Origin: Margaritispora aquatica
Taxonomy: Eukaryota; Ascomycota; Leotiomycetes; Helotiales; Discinellaceae
DNA length: 64,000 nucleotides
Direction of reading: 5' to 3'
Assembly: GCA_007644065.1 (NCBI GenBank)
Contig: VJWN01000038.1
Coordinates: 124,001 to 188,000 of the forward strand
The translations under genes and the position numbers were made by a program. The notes below the pieces were generated by a model, which saw only the letters and a program-made list of their open reading frames with translations, had not been told where the DNA came from and searched no databases. Below, piece by piece: positions 12,801 to 25,097 of this stretch. How positions within the stretch are numbered: position 1 is the stretch's first letter; each line of letters starts with the position of its first letter.

Positions 12801-13053
12801 CTAAGAGGCCCTTGTATTGGTAACTTTTTGAGCCCATGAACACCAAGTGCTCGAGGGTATGTGGCGAGCCAGAATCATCAAAGATTTCAGTTGCTAGGGT
12901 GAAAAACCCTTGCACCTTTGGACCTTTTTTATCCGCAACGACAACACTCATACCAGTCCTCTCCGAGACATACTGAGTTATGGATACCGGGGCGTACTCG
13001 GCTTGAATCTTCTGGATTGTGCGGAAGTGCGTCTTCTTGACTTGGCTCGGCAT
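9855..13053 (-). CDS. M16 family inverzincin metalloprotease (YOL098C/SDD3-like)
   Basis: Predicted zinc protease of family M16, 1050 aa in two exons (13053-12296 and 12249-9855). The inverted zinc motif HTLEH is at residues 65-69 in SPHTLEHLVFMGS. It is followed by the usual SNTNAWTATDHTAYTL and GEGNDAGVVYSEMQGVQNNGG blocks, and the C-terminal half carries the second inactive M16 halves. Length and these blocks fit the single-chain group related to yeast YOL098C, human insulysin and PreP rather than the processing-peptidase dimers. No clear targeting signal is seen from the ATG at 13053, so it is probably cytosolic. An upstream in-frame Met at 13143 would add 30 residues. The C-terminus ends in a strongly acidic tail of about 33 residues (EADEDEEEGDEDEDEEMEDA and onward). 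Well conserved and surely a real gene. Confidence 0.93.
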
Positions 13054-14336
13054 CTTGACGTTGGTGCTGAAAAGCCTGAAAACTATTAGTATCATGAGAC
13101 CTTGATGAGCCGAATATTTATGCTTCAAAGAAAATATGGTCAAGGACCTGATAACAAGAAGGATGAAGAACCAAAAGGACTAAAGATGAACCGGTCACAT
13201 GACCAGAGTAGATTCAATATGACTGGAATATTTGTCCTGCTGTAACGCTTGTCAAGTCTGGAACTTGGGTAGTAATTAACACTTCGTCAATGCTTGGATG
13301 TGCTTTTTGAACTGAACTACTTGCACAAACAAACTGTATACACATTGGTTGTGGGATAAACATTGTATCCTGACGGTAGCAGAAGGCAGCATGATAACCA
13401 CAATAAATAGCTTGGAGCATTTAGTTGATTTTGGCATACCGGGTATTATCAGCCACTTGGTAAAGCATGATGGCAAGCAACGGGATAAATACTGTTGCAG
13501 CATATAACACGGTTTTGCCCCTCCACTGCCCCTCCACACATGAGAAATACCCCGCCATCGATTTCCAGATGCACGCAATGCTGATAGATTGGAAGAACAG
13601 AGTGCTCGTGGAAGTGATTGTTGAACTCGATACTCAAGAAGGGTGTAAAATAAGGTGAACAAGAGAAAACTCAAAGGAGAAGATTCAATATCATACCTGG
13701 AAGACAGCTGGAGTCGCAAACGGGAAGACACAGCTGCAGCCTTGCGTGCAAATGATATGCACAATAAGGGTTTAGGTAGCCGTTGTGCAGAGCCTGCGAA
13801 GAAAGTGCAGGAATCGTGGCAAGGCTTATTTATTCTAAGTAGAATGAAAACAAAGTGTCCGTAATAGGAGCTGAATAAGGTCTGTAAGTTGGAGATATCT
13901 CGAAGGCTATCGTTCAGTATGGATCCGACATTCAGTAAGAGTGTGAGACAGTGAAAAGAAAGCAAGGGTATATCCGTATGAGGATGGATCTTTTGTTGCA
14001 GTCAGCAAACACAACTGCTTTGAGGTTAGCCTGAATCATGGAAGGACCCAGCCACACCCTGACAGTCATACTCACGTGATATTACGCCACATGCGGCCGC
14101 AATCATGCATGCCATGTTCCGCCCCGCCCTAAGGCTCGGAACCTTGAAACTTAGAGCTGTGCTTTCAAGGTTGTACATTCATCACTTTGGATGTTCATGG
14201 TGAAGTAGACTTCTCTACAACTCTACTTTGAAACAAATGACACCATGATTGTTTTCGTACAATTCTCACTCATCTTTTGCCCTTGATTTCCGACTGACAC
14301 TTCGATTTTTAATACCCTCATCTCAATTCACGCAAC
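13054..14336. promoter_or_regulatory. Divergent promoter region between M16 protease and ZW10 gene
   Basis: Both neighbours start outward from here. No gene is recognised. A 229-codon open frame on the minus strand (13276-13965) has no domain-like peptide. The ZW10-proximal side contains the palindrome TCACGTGA. Confidence 0.4.
14072..14079. promoter_or_regulatory. Palindromic E-box TCACGTGA
   Basis: A perfect 8-bp palindrome lies about 260 bp before the ZW10 start. CACGTG cores are bound by fungal bHLH factors such as Cbf1 and Pho4 homologues. Function here is inferred from the motif only. Confidence 0.35.
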
Positions 14337-17300
14337 ATGTCCTCTTCGATACTCCCCAAAGACCTTGGCCAGGTTTTGGTCAACTTCTCGGAACATGGCA
14401 CATACCCCGAGGAAGAGTCTACATCTGCTGCCATTGTGGAAGATTCAGCTCTGCCTCTTGCTGTAGAAGTCTTGCGGAAGGCAAAAGACGATTTGGAGGT
14501 AAGCACATAGCGGACTTCCACAATCCTTGGGAAGGACTCACTGACAATTGTGTAGTCCGAGGTCAAGAAGATCAGTCGAGAAAGCGCAGCAGATGTAGAC
14601 GAATGGATTGAGCATATTACATCCATTCAAGATGATATTAGCGAATCCAAGCAGCTTGCTCAAGACATTGCACGAATGACAACGGAGGATCAAGAACAGA
14701 TGGAAGCTCTTCAAGAGCAGGAACAATACTCATTATTCCTCCAAAAGGAGATTGATTTCCAAAACGAGCTATTATCGGCACTTAGTGACATAAAACGTGT
14801 GGATATCCTGATGGACGAAGCAGAAGGCTTCATGACAAAGTGCTTTATTACAGAGGCAGTATGCCAGTTGGAAGGTAGATTATCCCTCCGCTTGCAAGTA
14901 TTGCCAGTCACTAACAAAAGTAGCTGCTGGCAAGGAACTCCAGAAAATACCCCTAGACCATGACACAAGACCAATGCGAACACTGAGATCTCGGGGCCTG
15001 GAGGTACGGTCTCTTATACACAAATCAATAACAGATGCATGGAACTTGTTAGTGGGATTTGATACCGAAGAGCGCTCTGTCAAGATTTATAAAACACTAC
15101 CTACTGTCAATTCGGACATGAACACGGTTTTCACAGGACTAGAGAAGTTTAATGAGTCTGTGCCAGCAGCCCAAAGATTTTGCGAGGATTTGAAACTCCT
15201 AATTATTGAGCCACGAATAGATCTCAGACGTCCCACTATACCTTCCGTACTTATTGAAGATGTAATGTCTCTGTACTATCGTTTTAGGTGAGATTTAAAA
15301 GCTAACGGTTTGACAGCACAAACTATCATTAGAAGGTACTGCAGCTCGTACACTGCAGTCCGTTCTTGCTGATTTGCACACTATTTTCTCCTTCCTCAGT
15401 GATTCTCTTCCAAATAGCTTCGCCCAGGTATGTTCTCAAATATTGACAACTGACTCGAGACAGTCTGACGTTTTGTAGACTGTGGCTTCAATCCTGATGC
15501 CTTCCTTGACACAACGTCTTAAAGAGACCTGGTTAGAAATAGCTGTACCAGCAACCTTAGACGATCAGTCAGAATACGAGAAATCTCTATCATGTGTTGG
15601 CAAGTTTGCGGAAGATCTCGATGTGTTAAACTGGCAAGGATCTGAGCCGTATCACCAGTGGGTAGAGACTGCACCGAGGATATGGCTGAGTAAACGGCGT
15701 GAGACCGCATTAGATTGGACAAGAAACCAAATATCGATGGGAGTTGGTGACCCACGCGAGGTTGAGCGAGTTGAGAAGCAGACCATTGGACGACAAGAGG
15801 CAAGGGATTTTGGTGCCGTCAACAACGGAAGCGCAGTAAGATTTCTCGCGATTAAAGAAATTTAACCTCCTTGTTGTGTTTGGAGTCATAGCTGACAAGC
15901 ATGTCACAGGCAAATCAAGATTGGGATACCGCTTGGGGTAGTGACGAAGAAACAGAAGAAGCTGTGCTCAAGGAGATTGTGCAAAATGGAAGAAATCGGC
16001 GTTCCTTCGATGAGGAGCGTAATGCATCTGCCGTAAGTGTTTAATCAAAGATGCAAACAAAACATAGTTGGCTTATTCGTAATAGGTCACTCTATCAAAT
16101 CAGCTTTTAGAAGCGGAAGGCAAAGATGAAGAAGTTGATGATGCGGCAGATGCTTGGGGATGGGGTGATGATGATGATGATGACACTATTGAGCCAGACA
16201 CTCCGGCCATACCACCAGCCAAGACTACACAACTGCAGAACAGCAGCTCGCCAACCGCTCAAGCATCCTCGCCAACCTGCGAGGTAACCCTGACTGAGAA
16301 GTACTGGATTTCATCCATACCACAACCAATTCTCCTTACAATTAAAAAATTATATGAGGATGGTGCTACACTGACTGGACCAGGGTTCGTACGATGCCTT
16401 GCCCAACAGACAATTTACTAACTTCATACAGAAGTGAGCAATTCTCAATTGCTGCTGCTGCGCCAGGACTGTTCAGTCTTCCCATACTGGTGCTTGCTAT
16501 GTATCGTGCGATATCTCCATCTTGTTATGCTAATCATCCCGGTGGGAAGATGTAAGTCTAGACAACCGAAATATGATGTGATGCTGATTTTGACAGGTTC
16601 CTCTACAACGATGCAACGTGGCTTGCTGAAAGTTTGACAGCGGTCTCAGTTGAATGGAAAGCTCGAAAGGATCTTACTCCTCGTGCCTTTGGAATGGTGA
16701 AACTCGAATCTGATATCAAAGCACTAATCAGTTTTGGAAAACGGGCATACACCAAAGAGCTGACTGAGCAAAGGATCATCGTAAATGATCTTTTTGAAGG
16801 TGAGCTGCTGCTTGTACAGGTTATCACTTGTTGGCTAATCTCCTAGGCACCCAAAATTTCTTTCAACAAGATGTTGATCCTGGAAAGTACTCCCTGGATA
16901 GTAAAATCCTTTCCGTGATCCAACACGTGCGCAGTCAGGCGGCGATCTGGAAGAACATTCTTCCTTACTCTGCATGGGCATCTGCAGCGGGTTCTCTTGT
17001 CAATGCTATATGCGCCCGCATAATAAGTGATGTTTTCGACCTTCCCGACATCAGTGTCGACGAGGCCGAACGAATCGCCGTTGTCATTTCTCGGGTTACC
17101 GAAATGGACGACATGTTCTTGAAGAGCAGTATCCCTGGTAGCAAGGCATCCGATGGTCCAGAGGTTCCATTGACGTCTAAATTTGCGGATCAGTGGTTCA
17201 AGATGAATTACCTGAGTGAATTTCTGCAGAGTAATCTAAAGGATATCCTCTATCTATGGGTCGAAGGAGAGTTGAGTCTTTACTTCACGGTAGACGAGGT

Positions 17301-17391
17301 CGTGGACCTGATGGGGTTGAGCTTCGAGAAGAATTCGGCTGTGAAGGGAACGATCAGGCAAATCAGGGAAAACCCTAATCCGAAGGGATAG
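14337..17391 (+). CDS. zw10: ZW10/Dsl1-like vesicle-tethering or kinetochore protein
   Basis: Predicted fungal ZW10 homologue, a subunit of the NRZ/Dsl1 tethering complex that receives Golgi-to-ER (COPI) vesicles and is named for a kinetochore role in animals. Ten exons sum to 858 aa in frame: 14337-14498, 14556-14874, 14924-15261, 15317-15427, 15479-15835, 15910-16032, 16086-16384, 16432-16551, 16597-16799 and 16847-17391. The N-terminal half is helical with coiled-coil stretches (ESKQLAQDIARMTTEDQEQM). The middle has an acidic, Trp-containing linker (QDWDTAWGSDEETEE, then WGWGDDDDDD) like Dsl1-type lasso sequences that bind coatomer. The C-terminal part contains FGKRAYTKELTEQRIIVNDL and DISVDEAERIAVVISRVTEM. 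One intron (15262-15316) has the weak donor GTAATG, and another (16385-16431) has GTTCGT. Confidence 0.88.
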
Positions 17392-19284
17392 GAGGAAGGA
17401 AGTAGACCTAGGATTTGGACTGGCCATTTCCATTAATGAGACTATGGTTTGACGTTTTAATGAAAGCCTGATACCCGGACTGGCGGTAACGAAAAATGAT
17501 ACAGAATTGCCCTCGAGTTTGCAATTCGTATGACTGGTCGGACTGACTGCTGATGGAACACTGGATACTGAGTTCGAAGGTGCCAGGTCCTACGGTCATG
17601 ATGTAGGACTGTATCATAGTGGTACATGCTTGCATTGAAGTCTGGGCACATGCAGAAAGGATAAAAGAGTACACTTATCATTGTCGACTCTAAGAGAAAA
17701 AAACAGACAGGAATACAGCCTGCTCCAAAGAGTACATCTGTCTGTATAGTGATTTGGGCTTTGAAGAAGTAGTAAAGATAATACTAATAAATTTGTTGAA
17801 GTAATATTGATCAAATGCGTTGCTACTAGAGATCTTTCCAATCGAGGAAGCGAGACAAAGTCAACATACAAACAATCTTTTGGTGTATACCTAAGTATCT
17901 TTCTTGTATATCGACAGCAGAATCAACATAATATTATTTCTTGTTTCTCTTTAAAAGATATTCCTCATCTCATCTAACAACGGGCTATGAGAGATCTAAA
18001 CACGGTGATGATGTCGAGGACAGGAGTCAACTCGGGGTTATCTCGGGGCTGGAAAACTAACACAGTTCGGCATTGGATCGTCTTGACGAAAAGCTTATTC
18101 AGCACAACCTTCAGCCACTCAGCCATCGACTTTCTTTTGCTGCCCACTTCTCCAACTTTGGTCTGAACGACGAGTTGACGACACTTAGATCCTAACTTGA
18201 ACTTCAGCAGAGAGTGGGATGGATATACCAGCCACTTCTTATATTAACAGCCTCGGTCTATCGGATATCACCACTATACTGTATCATCGATGTGCCAACA
18301 ATCTCAAGTCCAGGCCCATCTCATATCGGTCATCAGCATGTGCCCTCCATCATCATCCGGCTCTCGTCCTTCATCCAGTCGTATGCCGGTCTGCTAAAGC
18401 GTGCGTCCACCTCAAAGGGATTTCAAACTCTTGGCAATTCGCCGTTTGCCCCAGGGGACAAGATGCAGTAGTTTCTGCAGTCCAGTGCAAAGACCCAAGC
18501 CTGTCCTTCTTGGCATCAGATAGCGATAGCGAAACAGCCAATCCTTCAGCACGTGTGAGCTTATCGACCTTCCTGAACCTCTCTTTACTCCAGGAACCAG
18601 GTACGCCTCCAGTCTGCTTAGAGTTCGTCGAATCTATGGTGGTGGGTGGTTCCATACTTTTGGGGAAACTCAATCCGTTGCTCGGAGTAGCCGATGTTTG
18701 TTCTTTGTTGTCTACTTGAGGTATGTAAGACACTGTAATGGACAAAGCGGAGTGTTCTTGTTGTTGGTGAGCTTCATTGACATAGACTGAGCCGGAAAAG
18801 GCAGCGAATCCTCACTATGCCACAAGACATTGCATCAATATCGTTAACGAGTAAGCCAGATATATTGAGCTCAAAGACAATATTCAAACAAGGTTTTGAC
18901 TAGCTTTAGTTAGCTTCTCATCACCGTTGCTGCTATCCTCTCCCACCATCATGGCTCTTAGCCTCGCATAGGTCCTACCTACAGACGGCATGCATCTCTC
19001 TCTCTCTCTGTCGCTCTGTCTCACACGTGTGAACGGCGATGAGTATGGATTTGGTCAATGACCAGGCTAGGATCCAGCATGCCTCTCATCTAGTGCATAA
19101 AGTAAGTGCAGCTTTGATCGGATACCAACTTGTCATCTTATGTCACCCCGCAGTGGATCCCATTTTGAGCTTGGGTAGCTCCCAGAGCTTCCCAGAGCTA
19201 TAAAACATATGAATGCCCTCGAACTTCCTATACTTTCTCTGTCCAGCATTCTCAATTGGTTCTGTTCTGCTCAATTGACTCAAT
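17392..19284. other. Intergenic, with a doubtful 166-aa open frame at 18219-18719 (+)
   Basis: About 1.9 kb between ZW10 and the GDPD gene. The plus frame 18219-18719 starts MDIPATSYINSLGLSDITTI and has a moderately natural composition. The opposite strand (18371-18745) is also open, and neither shows a known domain or intron pattern. Either could be a small lineage-specific gene or chance. A TC microsatellite (tctctctctctctgtcgctctg) lies near 18991-19012. Confidence 0.25.
19199..19205 (+). promoter_or_regulatory. TATA box of the GDPD gene
   Basis: TATAAAA stands about 80 bp upstream of the ATG at 19285, a usual distance for a fungal TATA promoter. It suggests a strongly regulated gene, as expected for a secreted phosphate-scavenging enzyme. 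Confidence 0.5.
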
Positions 19285-20565
19285 ATGCGTTCTTCTCTCT
19301 TCAACCTCGCCCTCGTGGCAATGGCAGCAGACCTCTCCTCTGCCTTGCCCGTAGTCGAGCAACGCACCGATGAGAAGCCCATCGCCGCATCCCCCTACCT
19401 GGTCTCTCTAGGAGTCAGACCTTACTACATCATCAACAACATGACGTCCTCCCCCCTTAAGACAAAACTCCAATCCTGCGAAAACACCCCCAACTCCATC
19501 ACCGGTTGGTCCATCGGCCACCGCGGTGGCGGAACTCTCGAATTTCCCGAAGAAACCGTCGAGTCCGTCATGGCAGGTGCACGTATGGGAGCTGGTGTCT
19601 TGGAGTGCGATGTAGCATTCACCAAGGACCGTGGCCTTGTGTGCAGACACTCTCTCTGCGATTTGCACACCACGACAAACATCTTGCTCAAGCCCGAGTT
19701 GGCAGCCAAGTGCACTGTTCCTTTCAAGCCAGCCAACGGCACCACCCCTGCCACGGCTCTCTGCTGCACGAGCGATATCACGACTGCTGAGTTCAACACC
19801 TTGTGCGGCAAGCAGGACGGGTCGAACTCCAGTGCGACCAACGTCAAGGACTACCAGAACGGGACCCCAACATGGAGGACAGACCTCTATGGCACCTGCG
19901 GCACCGTCATGACCCTCGACTCATACATCACGCTCGTTGACTCCCTCCCCGGCCATCGCAACTTCACACCTGAGCTCAAGACCCCTCCATCCCAAGTCCC
20001 CATGCCCTTCAATGGCTACACACAAGAGCAGTACGCACGCGACATGATGAACAAGTTCATCTCACGCGGAATTGCGCCTAACCGCGTGTGGGCCCAGTCC
20101 TTCAACCCACCCGACGTATTCCAATGGATCAAGGAATTCCCTGCCTTCGGCAAGCAAGCCGTCTACCTCGTTGAAGACGGCGACACGCCACAGGAACTCC
20201 AAGACGCTGCCGCTACACTGGTTGGGCTCAAGGCCAAGGGTGTAAACATCATCTCCCCTCCCTTCGCCTACCTGCTCACCACCACCGCGGACAACAAGAC
20301 GATCATCCCTTCGTTTTACGCCAATGCTTGTAAGCACGCTAAGTTGGATATCATCGCGTGGACATTTGAGCGCAGTGGGCCGCTGGCGAAGGTTAGGGCT
20401 AACCAGGAGTTTTACTTTGCGCAGATTGCGCAGGGCGTTAGCTATGATGGCCAACTTTATGAGGTGCTCAACGTGTTGAAGGATATTGGCATCAAGGCGC
20501 TTTTCTCGGATTGGTCGGCTACGACGACGTATTTTGCTAACTGCTTTGGGTTGACTTATTATTGA
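19285..20565 (+). CDS. Secreted glycerophosphodiester phosphodiesterase
   Basis: Predicted GDPD-family enzyme (426 aa, intronless) that cleaves glycerophosphodiesters to glycerol-3-phosphate and an alcohol. A signal peptide is present at residues 1-20 (SLFNLALVAMAADLSSALP), so it is probably extracellular, and it has several N-glycosylation sites (NMTS, NGTT, NSSA, NKTI). The catalytic barrel starts with WSIGHRGGGTLEFPEETVES, followed by GVLECDVAFTKDRGLVCRHS, which supplies the family's Glu, Asp and second His. Later FTPELKTPP and RVWAQSFNPPDVFQWI match the E-x-K strand and the Q-S-F strand of the barrel. ISPPFAYLL and IDIIAWTFERSGPL-like blocks complete it. Length fits fungal secreted GDPDs. 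Likely role is nutrient acquisition. Confidence 0.92.
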   Translation: MRSSLFNLALVAMAADLSSALPVVEQRTDEKPIAASPYLVSLGVRPYYIINNMTSSPLKTKLQSCENTPNSITGWSIGHRGGGTLEFPEETVESVMAGARMGAGVLECDVAFTKDRGLVCRHSLCDLHTTTNILLKPELAAKCTVPFKPANGTTPATALCCTSDITTAEFNTLCGKQDGSNSSATNVKDYQNGTPTWRTDLYGTCGTVMTLDSYITLVDSLPGHRNFTPELKTPPSQVPMPFNGYTQEQYARDMMNKFISRGIAPNRVWAQSFNPPDVFQWIKEFPAFGKQAVYLVEDGDTPQELQDAAATLVGLKAKGVNIISPPFAYLLTTTADNKTIIPSFYANACKHAKLDIIAWTFERSGPLAKVRANQEFYFAQIAQGVSYDGQLYEVLNVLKDIGIKALFSDWSATTTYFANCFGLTYY

Positions 20566-21148
20566 GTCGATTCGTGATGGTGGAACGGAGATGGCTACAT
20601 AGGAGAGAATATGGAATGGAGGGTTGATATCTAATTAGAGATTTGGCAGTGATGATCATGGTCATGTTTGATGAGTAATGCATAATGGATATATACCTAC
20701 CTACCTACGAATATAACTTCGAAACCATCTCTATGTTCTCCTCCCGATGCTGTTCCCCTAAAACCTAAGTCTTTCCTAACAAGTTCCCATTTCTATCTAT
20801 CTATACCTTATTGTCTGTAGTTTATTTTCTTTGTCATTGATGCTTACGAGAGTGGGTTGGTAGTGCAAAGAGTTTGCATGAAGCTAAGAACGAACATCTC
20901 CACGTGCTTCTCTATATACTTACCTGCATTGGAAATACAGGATAAGCTTTGTTGTGCTGTTTGTCTTATGGGATATTTATATAATATTGATCATAAATAA
21001 TCCCTTCGGGTCTAAGCCTTCACCACTATCCATAAATCACAAACTTAAGCGAATCACACGATTGTCTTGTCTCCTACAGCCCGCAGTTCAGCCGAATTTT
21101 ACCAAACATGTAATTACATACAGGATTGCTCCAACAACCAATCAACAA
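20566..21148. other. Intergenic, no gene seen
   Basis: 3' flank of GDPD and 5' flank of the tRNA gene. It contains short CTAC repeats (about 20693-20706) and nothing else recognisable. Confidence 0.5.
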
Positions 21149-21246
21149 GGACAGATGGCCGAGCTGGTTATGGCGCCAGGTTAAGGTTTCCTTAGCAACA
21201 TCTCCTGGTCACGAAAGTGGCGTGGGTTCGAGTCCCACTCTGTTCA
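21149..21246 (+). tRNA. tRNA-Leu(AAG) with a short intron
   Basis: A class II tRNA can be folded from the sequence. The acceptor stem is GGACAGA paired with TCTGTTC (one G-U pair), followed by discriminator A. The D arm is GCC/GGC around GAGCTGGTTAT, containing the A-box-like TGGCCGAGCTGG. The anticodon stem is CCAGG/CCTGG, with loop TTAAGG giving anticodon AAG. A long variable arm TCACGAAAGTGG follows, then a perfect T arm GTGGG-TTCGAGT-CCCAC (B box GGTTCGAGTCC). About 16 extra bases (tttccttagcaacatc) after position 37 are the intron, at the canonical place. Confidence 0.93.
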
Positions 21247-21247
21247 A

Positions 21248-21256
21248 TTTTTTTTT
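21248..21256 (+). terminator. Pol III terminator of tRNA-Leu
   Basis: A run of nine T residues follows the tRNA end by one base, the usual RNA polymerase III stop signal. Confidence 0.85.
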
Positions 21257-22861
21257 GCGTTTTGTACTTTGGATGTTCGATTATTCTGATGTCGTGGGTG
21301 GAAGGTAACAGCTTTTTTTTTTCGTTGTAGGTTTTGACATGGGAATGTTGCATTTGTGGGTGTTGGCAATGCAGGGATTAAGCGAGAGGAACATTGTTTT
21401 CTACGATCATCAGGTACAATGTAAGGAGTCCTTTGTGTTGGTTATTAACGATGAGGTCTAGATTGGTCGGGACTTGTCTCTTCAAATATCGTTATGCTGT
21501 TTGAACAGTTTCTCTTGTTTCTTTTAATGTTGTATTTATCATGGGAACTAATGTCGTTGCACTTTGCTTACGTAGATTCAACCAAGGCAAATACATCATT
21601 GGTTGTCCAGTTTCTAATCAAATGTGTAAGATGGAACCGCCTTTCCACAATTGAGAATTTAAACAGCTCACTCTCGCCGTCAAAGACGCCCTCTATATGT
21701 AGCAGACCTTTGATGTCCAAATTGAAGACATTGAAGCGAGGCATGTGATCTTTTTTCCAACTTCCAGGTCTGTGCGAGTCCTTACATGACTCGAAGGATG
21801 AGCTTATCGCCTCCGCCACCTCCGCTCTGCAGCCTCCGCAATGTCTTGGATATATCCCGTCACTGGATGATAGGATGGACAATATCGCATCTCTCTAGAC
21901 ATCGGGGTGATGACCGCACCCTTCTCGCACCAGCGGATGGAAAATACTGCAAGATACTCGAATATGGCGGAATGATTCCCGCGATTGCGGATGCCAAGAC
22001 CAGTCGGTAGTTGCGAGCATTGGATCCGGCCCGATAGCGAGGAGTCGAAACAGAGTCAACAAACACTCACGCGATGATATAATTCTGCTGTTGACAAGAC
22101 ATGTTGCAGAGAAGAACACTGCCCAAGGAGGGCGGAATGCAATTTGACTACCTACAGCATAGGCTTTGTCTCCTGCAGAAGAATCGATATGTATGTACTA
22201 TCGTACCAACCAACATTTCCCCTTGGTGGCAATAGCCATAATATGAAGAAGCCTACCTCTCGAGTCCAGACCCTGTATATCTCAAGTCACACAACGCAAG
22301 GACCAACGCCATCGAACAAAGAACATCCAATTCCCTCTCTCCCTCTCCCTCTTTTCCCCTAAAGAAGTTCACATTCGCCGCCCTTTACCGCTGCGTATCG
22401 TATTGTATGCGGGGATGCGGGGTGGTAATGAATTTAAGTGCAACCTGGCATGGCACGAACTCGCCAATCCACAAAACGCATGTCTGGGCAGCCCCTTTCC
22501 TCCACGTTGTATGGGCACCGAGGTCTGACTTCCCCATTCTGGCCTCCACAGCCAAGCCTTAGCTGTGAGAACTCCAACCAGATCCAGCAGACCTGGTTGG
22601 GGTTTCGAGGCAAAGGGAAAGCTATAACAATGATGGTGTGACGCCGTTTCTCTCGGATGGTGAGTTCCATTGTGTTCAAGTCTCTTTTTCCTTGTACCGC
22701 TTTTTTCCCCCGTTCGTCCTCCTGCCTTATCTATTGTCTTTGTTTCCCTGCTGTCGATATACCTGCGTTCCTGTCTCTGGCCTGGGATCTCGTCTAGACA
22801 GCGTCGAGTCGAATCAAGTTTAAACAGTGAACTTAGGAAAGAAGAGGATTGAGAAGAGAAG
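21257..22861. other. Intergenic, no gene supported
   Basis: About 1.6 kb. Open frames at 21494-21748 (+) and 21568-21882 (-) overlap each other and lack domain-like peptide. The part before the permease is pyrimidine-rich (CCCTCTCTCCCTCTCCCTCTT at 22336-22356 and TTTTTCC tracts at 22682-22760), as is common in fungal promoters and 5' leaders. Confidence 0.4.
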
Positions 22862-25097
22862 ATGGCGACGCCCGACCAAGACTCGCACGTCAAGCGCTCA
22901 ACCAGCAATGAAGGCGAGAAACCAGATGCCTTTTTCGTGGAAGAGGTAGACGTGCATCATCAATCCACGTATGATGCGCAGCAGACAAAGAAGCTTCTGA
23001 GGAAGATTGATTGGCATTTGATTCCGTTCCTGTCGCTGCTGTATTTGCTTTCCTTCTTAGAGTGAGTTGCTCGCTTCGTTACGTTTCGGGTGTGGATGTG
23101 AGAGTGAGCTAACGCGGAGAAGTCGTACGAATATTGGAAATGCGAAACTCTTTGGATTGGAGAAGTCCATTCACTTGAAAGGGAATCAATATAATACCGC
23201 TCTCTGTAAGTTTTCTCCTGAAATAGTATCTTGAGCGTTGCTAATATGTGGTATAGCTGTGTTCTGTAAGTTCTTGTAAAAATCAGCAGATGGCGCTTCG
23301 TTAGCTGACAGTTCAAGTTGTCACCTATGTCTTGTTTGAAGTTCCATCTAATATGTAAGATTTCATGCCGCACCTTCTCTAATCACCTGCTAACAATCTT
23401 AGGGTGCTAAAAAGATGGAGAGCAGTGAGTTTGAACATGTCCACTTAGTTGTCCCAATCTAACACACAAAGTCTATGTGGTTTCCAATAATGATGCTCGG
23501 CTGGGGTATAACCATGACCCTCACCGGCCTCGTCCAAAACTTCAACGGTCTAGTCATCGCCCGAGTCTTCCTAGGAATCACAGAAGCCGGTCTTTTCCCT
23601 GTAAGCTCCCTTTTCTCTCCGCCATTCCCCACTACAACATCTAATCCACTTTCCCAGGGAGTAAATTACTACATAACCCTCTGGTACGCTCGCTCGGAAT
23701 GCGCTTTCCGCGCTGCCATCTTCTTCTCCGCCGCCACGGTCGCTGGTGCTTTCGGCGGCGTGCTCGCACGCCTCATCATCAAAATGGATGGCATCGGTGG
23801 CCGTCCAGGCTGGGCATGGATCTTTATGCTCGAGGGTCTGCTCACCGTCGTGGTCGCCATCATTGCTTTTTGGGCACTTGCCGACTCGCCTAAGACGGCG
23901 AGCTTCCTGACCGAGGAGGAGGCGAAGGAGGTTGAGGCGAGACTAGGAATGGACAATGATGGCTTGGCGGAGTACTACGATACCAAGTTCATGAAGCATG
24001 CATTTTTGGATTGGAAGATCTGGATGCAGTCTGTGTGAGTATTTGTTTGATATGGATGTATGCTTTGAGTTGGAGCTGACTGTCATAGGGCATATTTGGG
24101 TATTCTTACGCCATTGTACTCGTTTTCGCTGTTCTTACCATCTATTATTTCGGCAATGGGCTATTCAGCTGCTACGTCACAGCTCATGACAGTGGTGAGT
24201 CTTGAGAGCTCGTTGGGTAAACTATTGATGGAATGCTGATTGGAAAATAGCCACCTTACGTCCTTGGTTGCATTTGCACCGTCCTAGGTGGCTACTTCAG
24301 CGACAAGCTTGGCAAGCGAGCATAGTATGCCTCCCCCTTCCTTCAAAAAAATCTTTACCCTCTCTCCTTCCCCCTCCCTACTCCCATCACAAGTCCTAAC
24401 TAACATGCCCTTCCCATCAGCTTCCTAGTGGGCTTCGCTTCGACCGCCATCATCGGGTACGTGCTCCTGATGGCCACCCAAGCCCCCGCCGCAAAGTACA
24501 TCGGCACTTTCCTAGCCGCCTGCGGCGTGTACCCCATGATTCCCATCATGGTGATGTGGAATGGCAACAATGTTGGTGGGACCGTCAAGCGAGGTGTGGG
24601 TATTGCGATGCAGATCGGTTTTGGAAACTGTGGTGGTGTTATTGCTAGTTTCATGTGAGTTGTGCCCACATGGCGGTTGGAGATGCACAGCTACAAACCT
24701 TCATTGATGATTGAATACTGATGAACTTGGGGAATAGTTACCAAAACAAAGAGAAGCCAAAATATTTCACAGGTCACGGCGTCAACCTCGCGTAAGTCTC
24801 CCTCCCCCCACCCTCCCTTCCACATTCTCTCTTCCTTCCCCATTCTCCCTTCCCAATCAATTTTCCCTCTCAAATCCATTATCTTCTCGTCCAAATCTAA
24901 ATCCAAAAAACTAATACCAACCGCACAGATTCCTGGGAATGTCCCTCATCCTCGTCATCTCGCAAGCCCTCATCCTAACACGCATCAACAAGTCGCGTGA
25001 CGAGAATAACCCAGCGCCCGAGACGTACTCAAATGCGCAAAAGAAGCTAGAGATGGATCTGGGTGATAAGGCGAGTTTCTTTCGGTATACGATTTGA
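22862..25097 (+). CDS. MFS anion:cation symporter, Dal5/TNA1 (allantoate/nicotinate permease) type
   Basis: Predicted plasma-membrane transporter of the fungal ACS family (about 500 aa, 12 exons, first exon 22862-23061, stop TGA at 25095-25097). Family marks: DWHLIPFLSLLYLLSFLDRTNIGNAKLFGLE at the first helix, YVLFEVPSN, ARVFLGITEAGLFPGVNYYITLWYAR, GWAWIFMLEGLLT, ADSPKTASFLTEEE, and the late MWNGNNVGGTVKRGVGIAMQIGFGNCGG followed by IYQNKEKPKYFTGH. These are typical of nicotinate, allantoate and related carboxylate permeases. The exact substrate is unknown. Several exons are very short (one of 9 bp at 23257-23265). The acceptor of the fourth exon is ambiguous (after 23311 or 23321), which changes FF to FFQV. 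The protein lacks a signal peptide, as expected. Individual exon lengths were not all summed. Confidence 0.88.

Noticed and set aside
13276..13965. 229-codon minus-strand frame between protease and ZW10
   Set aside because: No domain-like peptide, odd Ser/Leu/Cys composition, no splice partners, and it occupies a divergent promoter.
20954..21184. 76-codon plus frame overlapping the tRNA
   Set aside because: It ends inside the well-folded tRNA-Leu gene and has no coding features.
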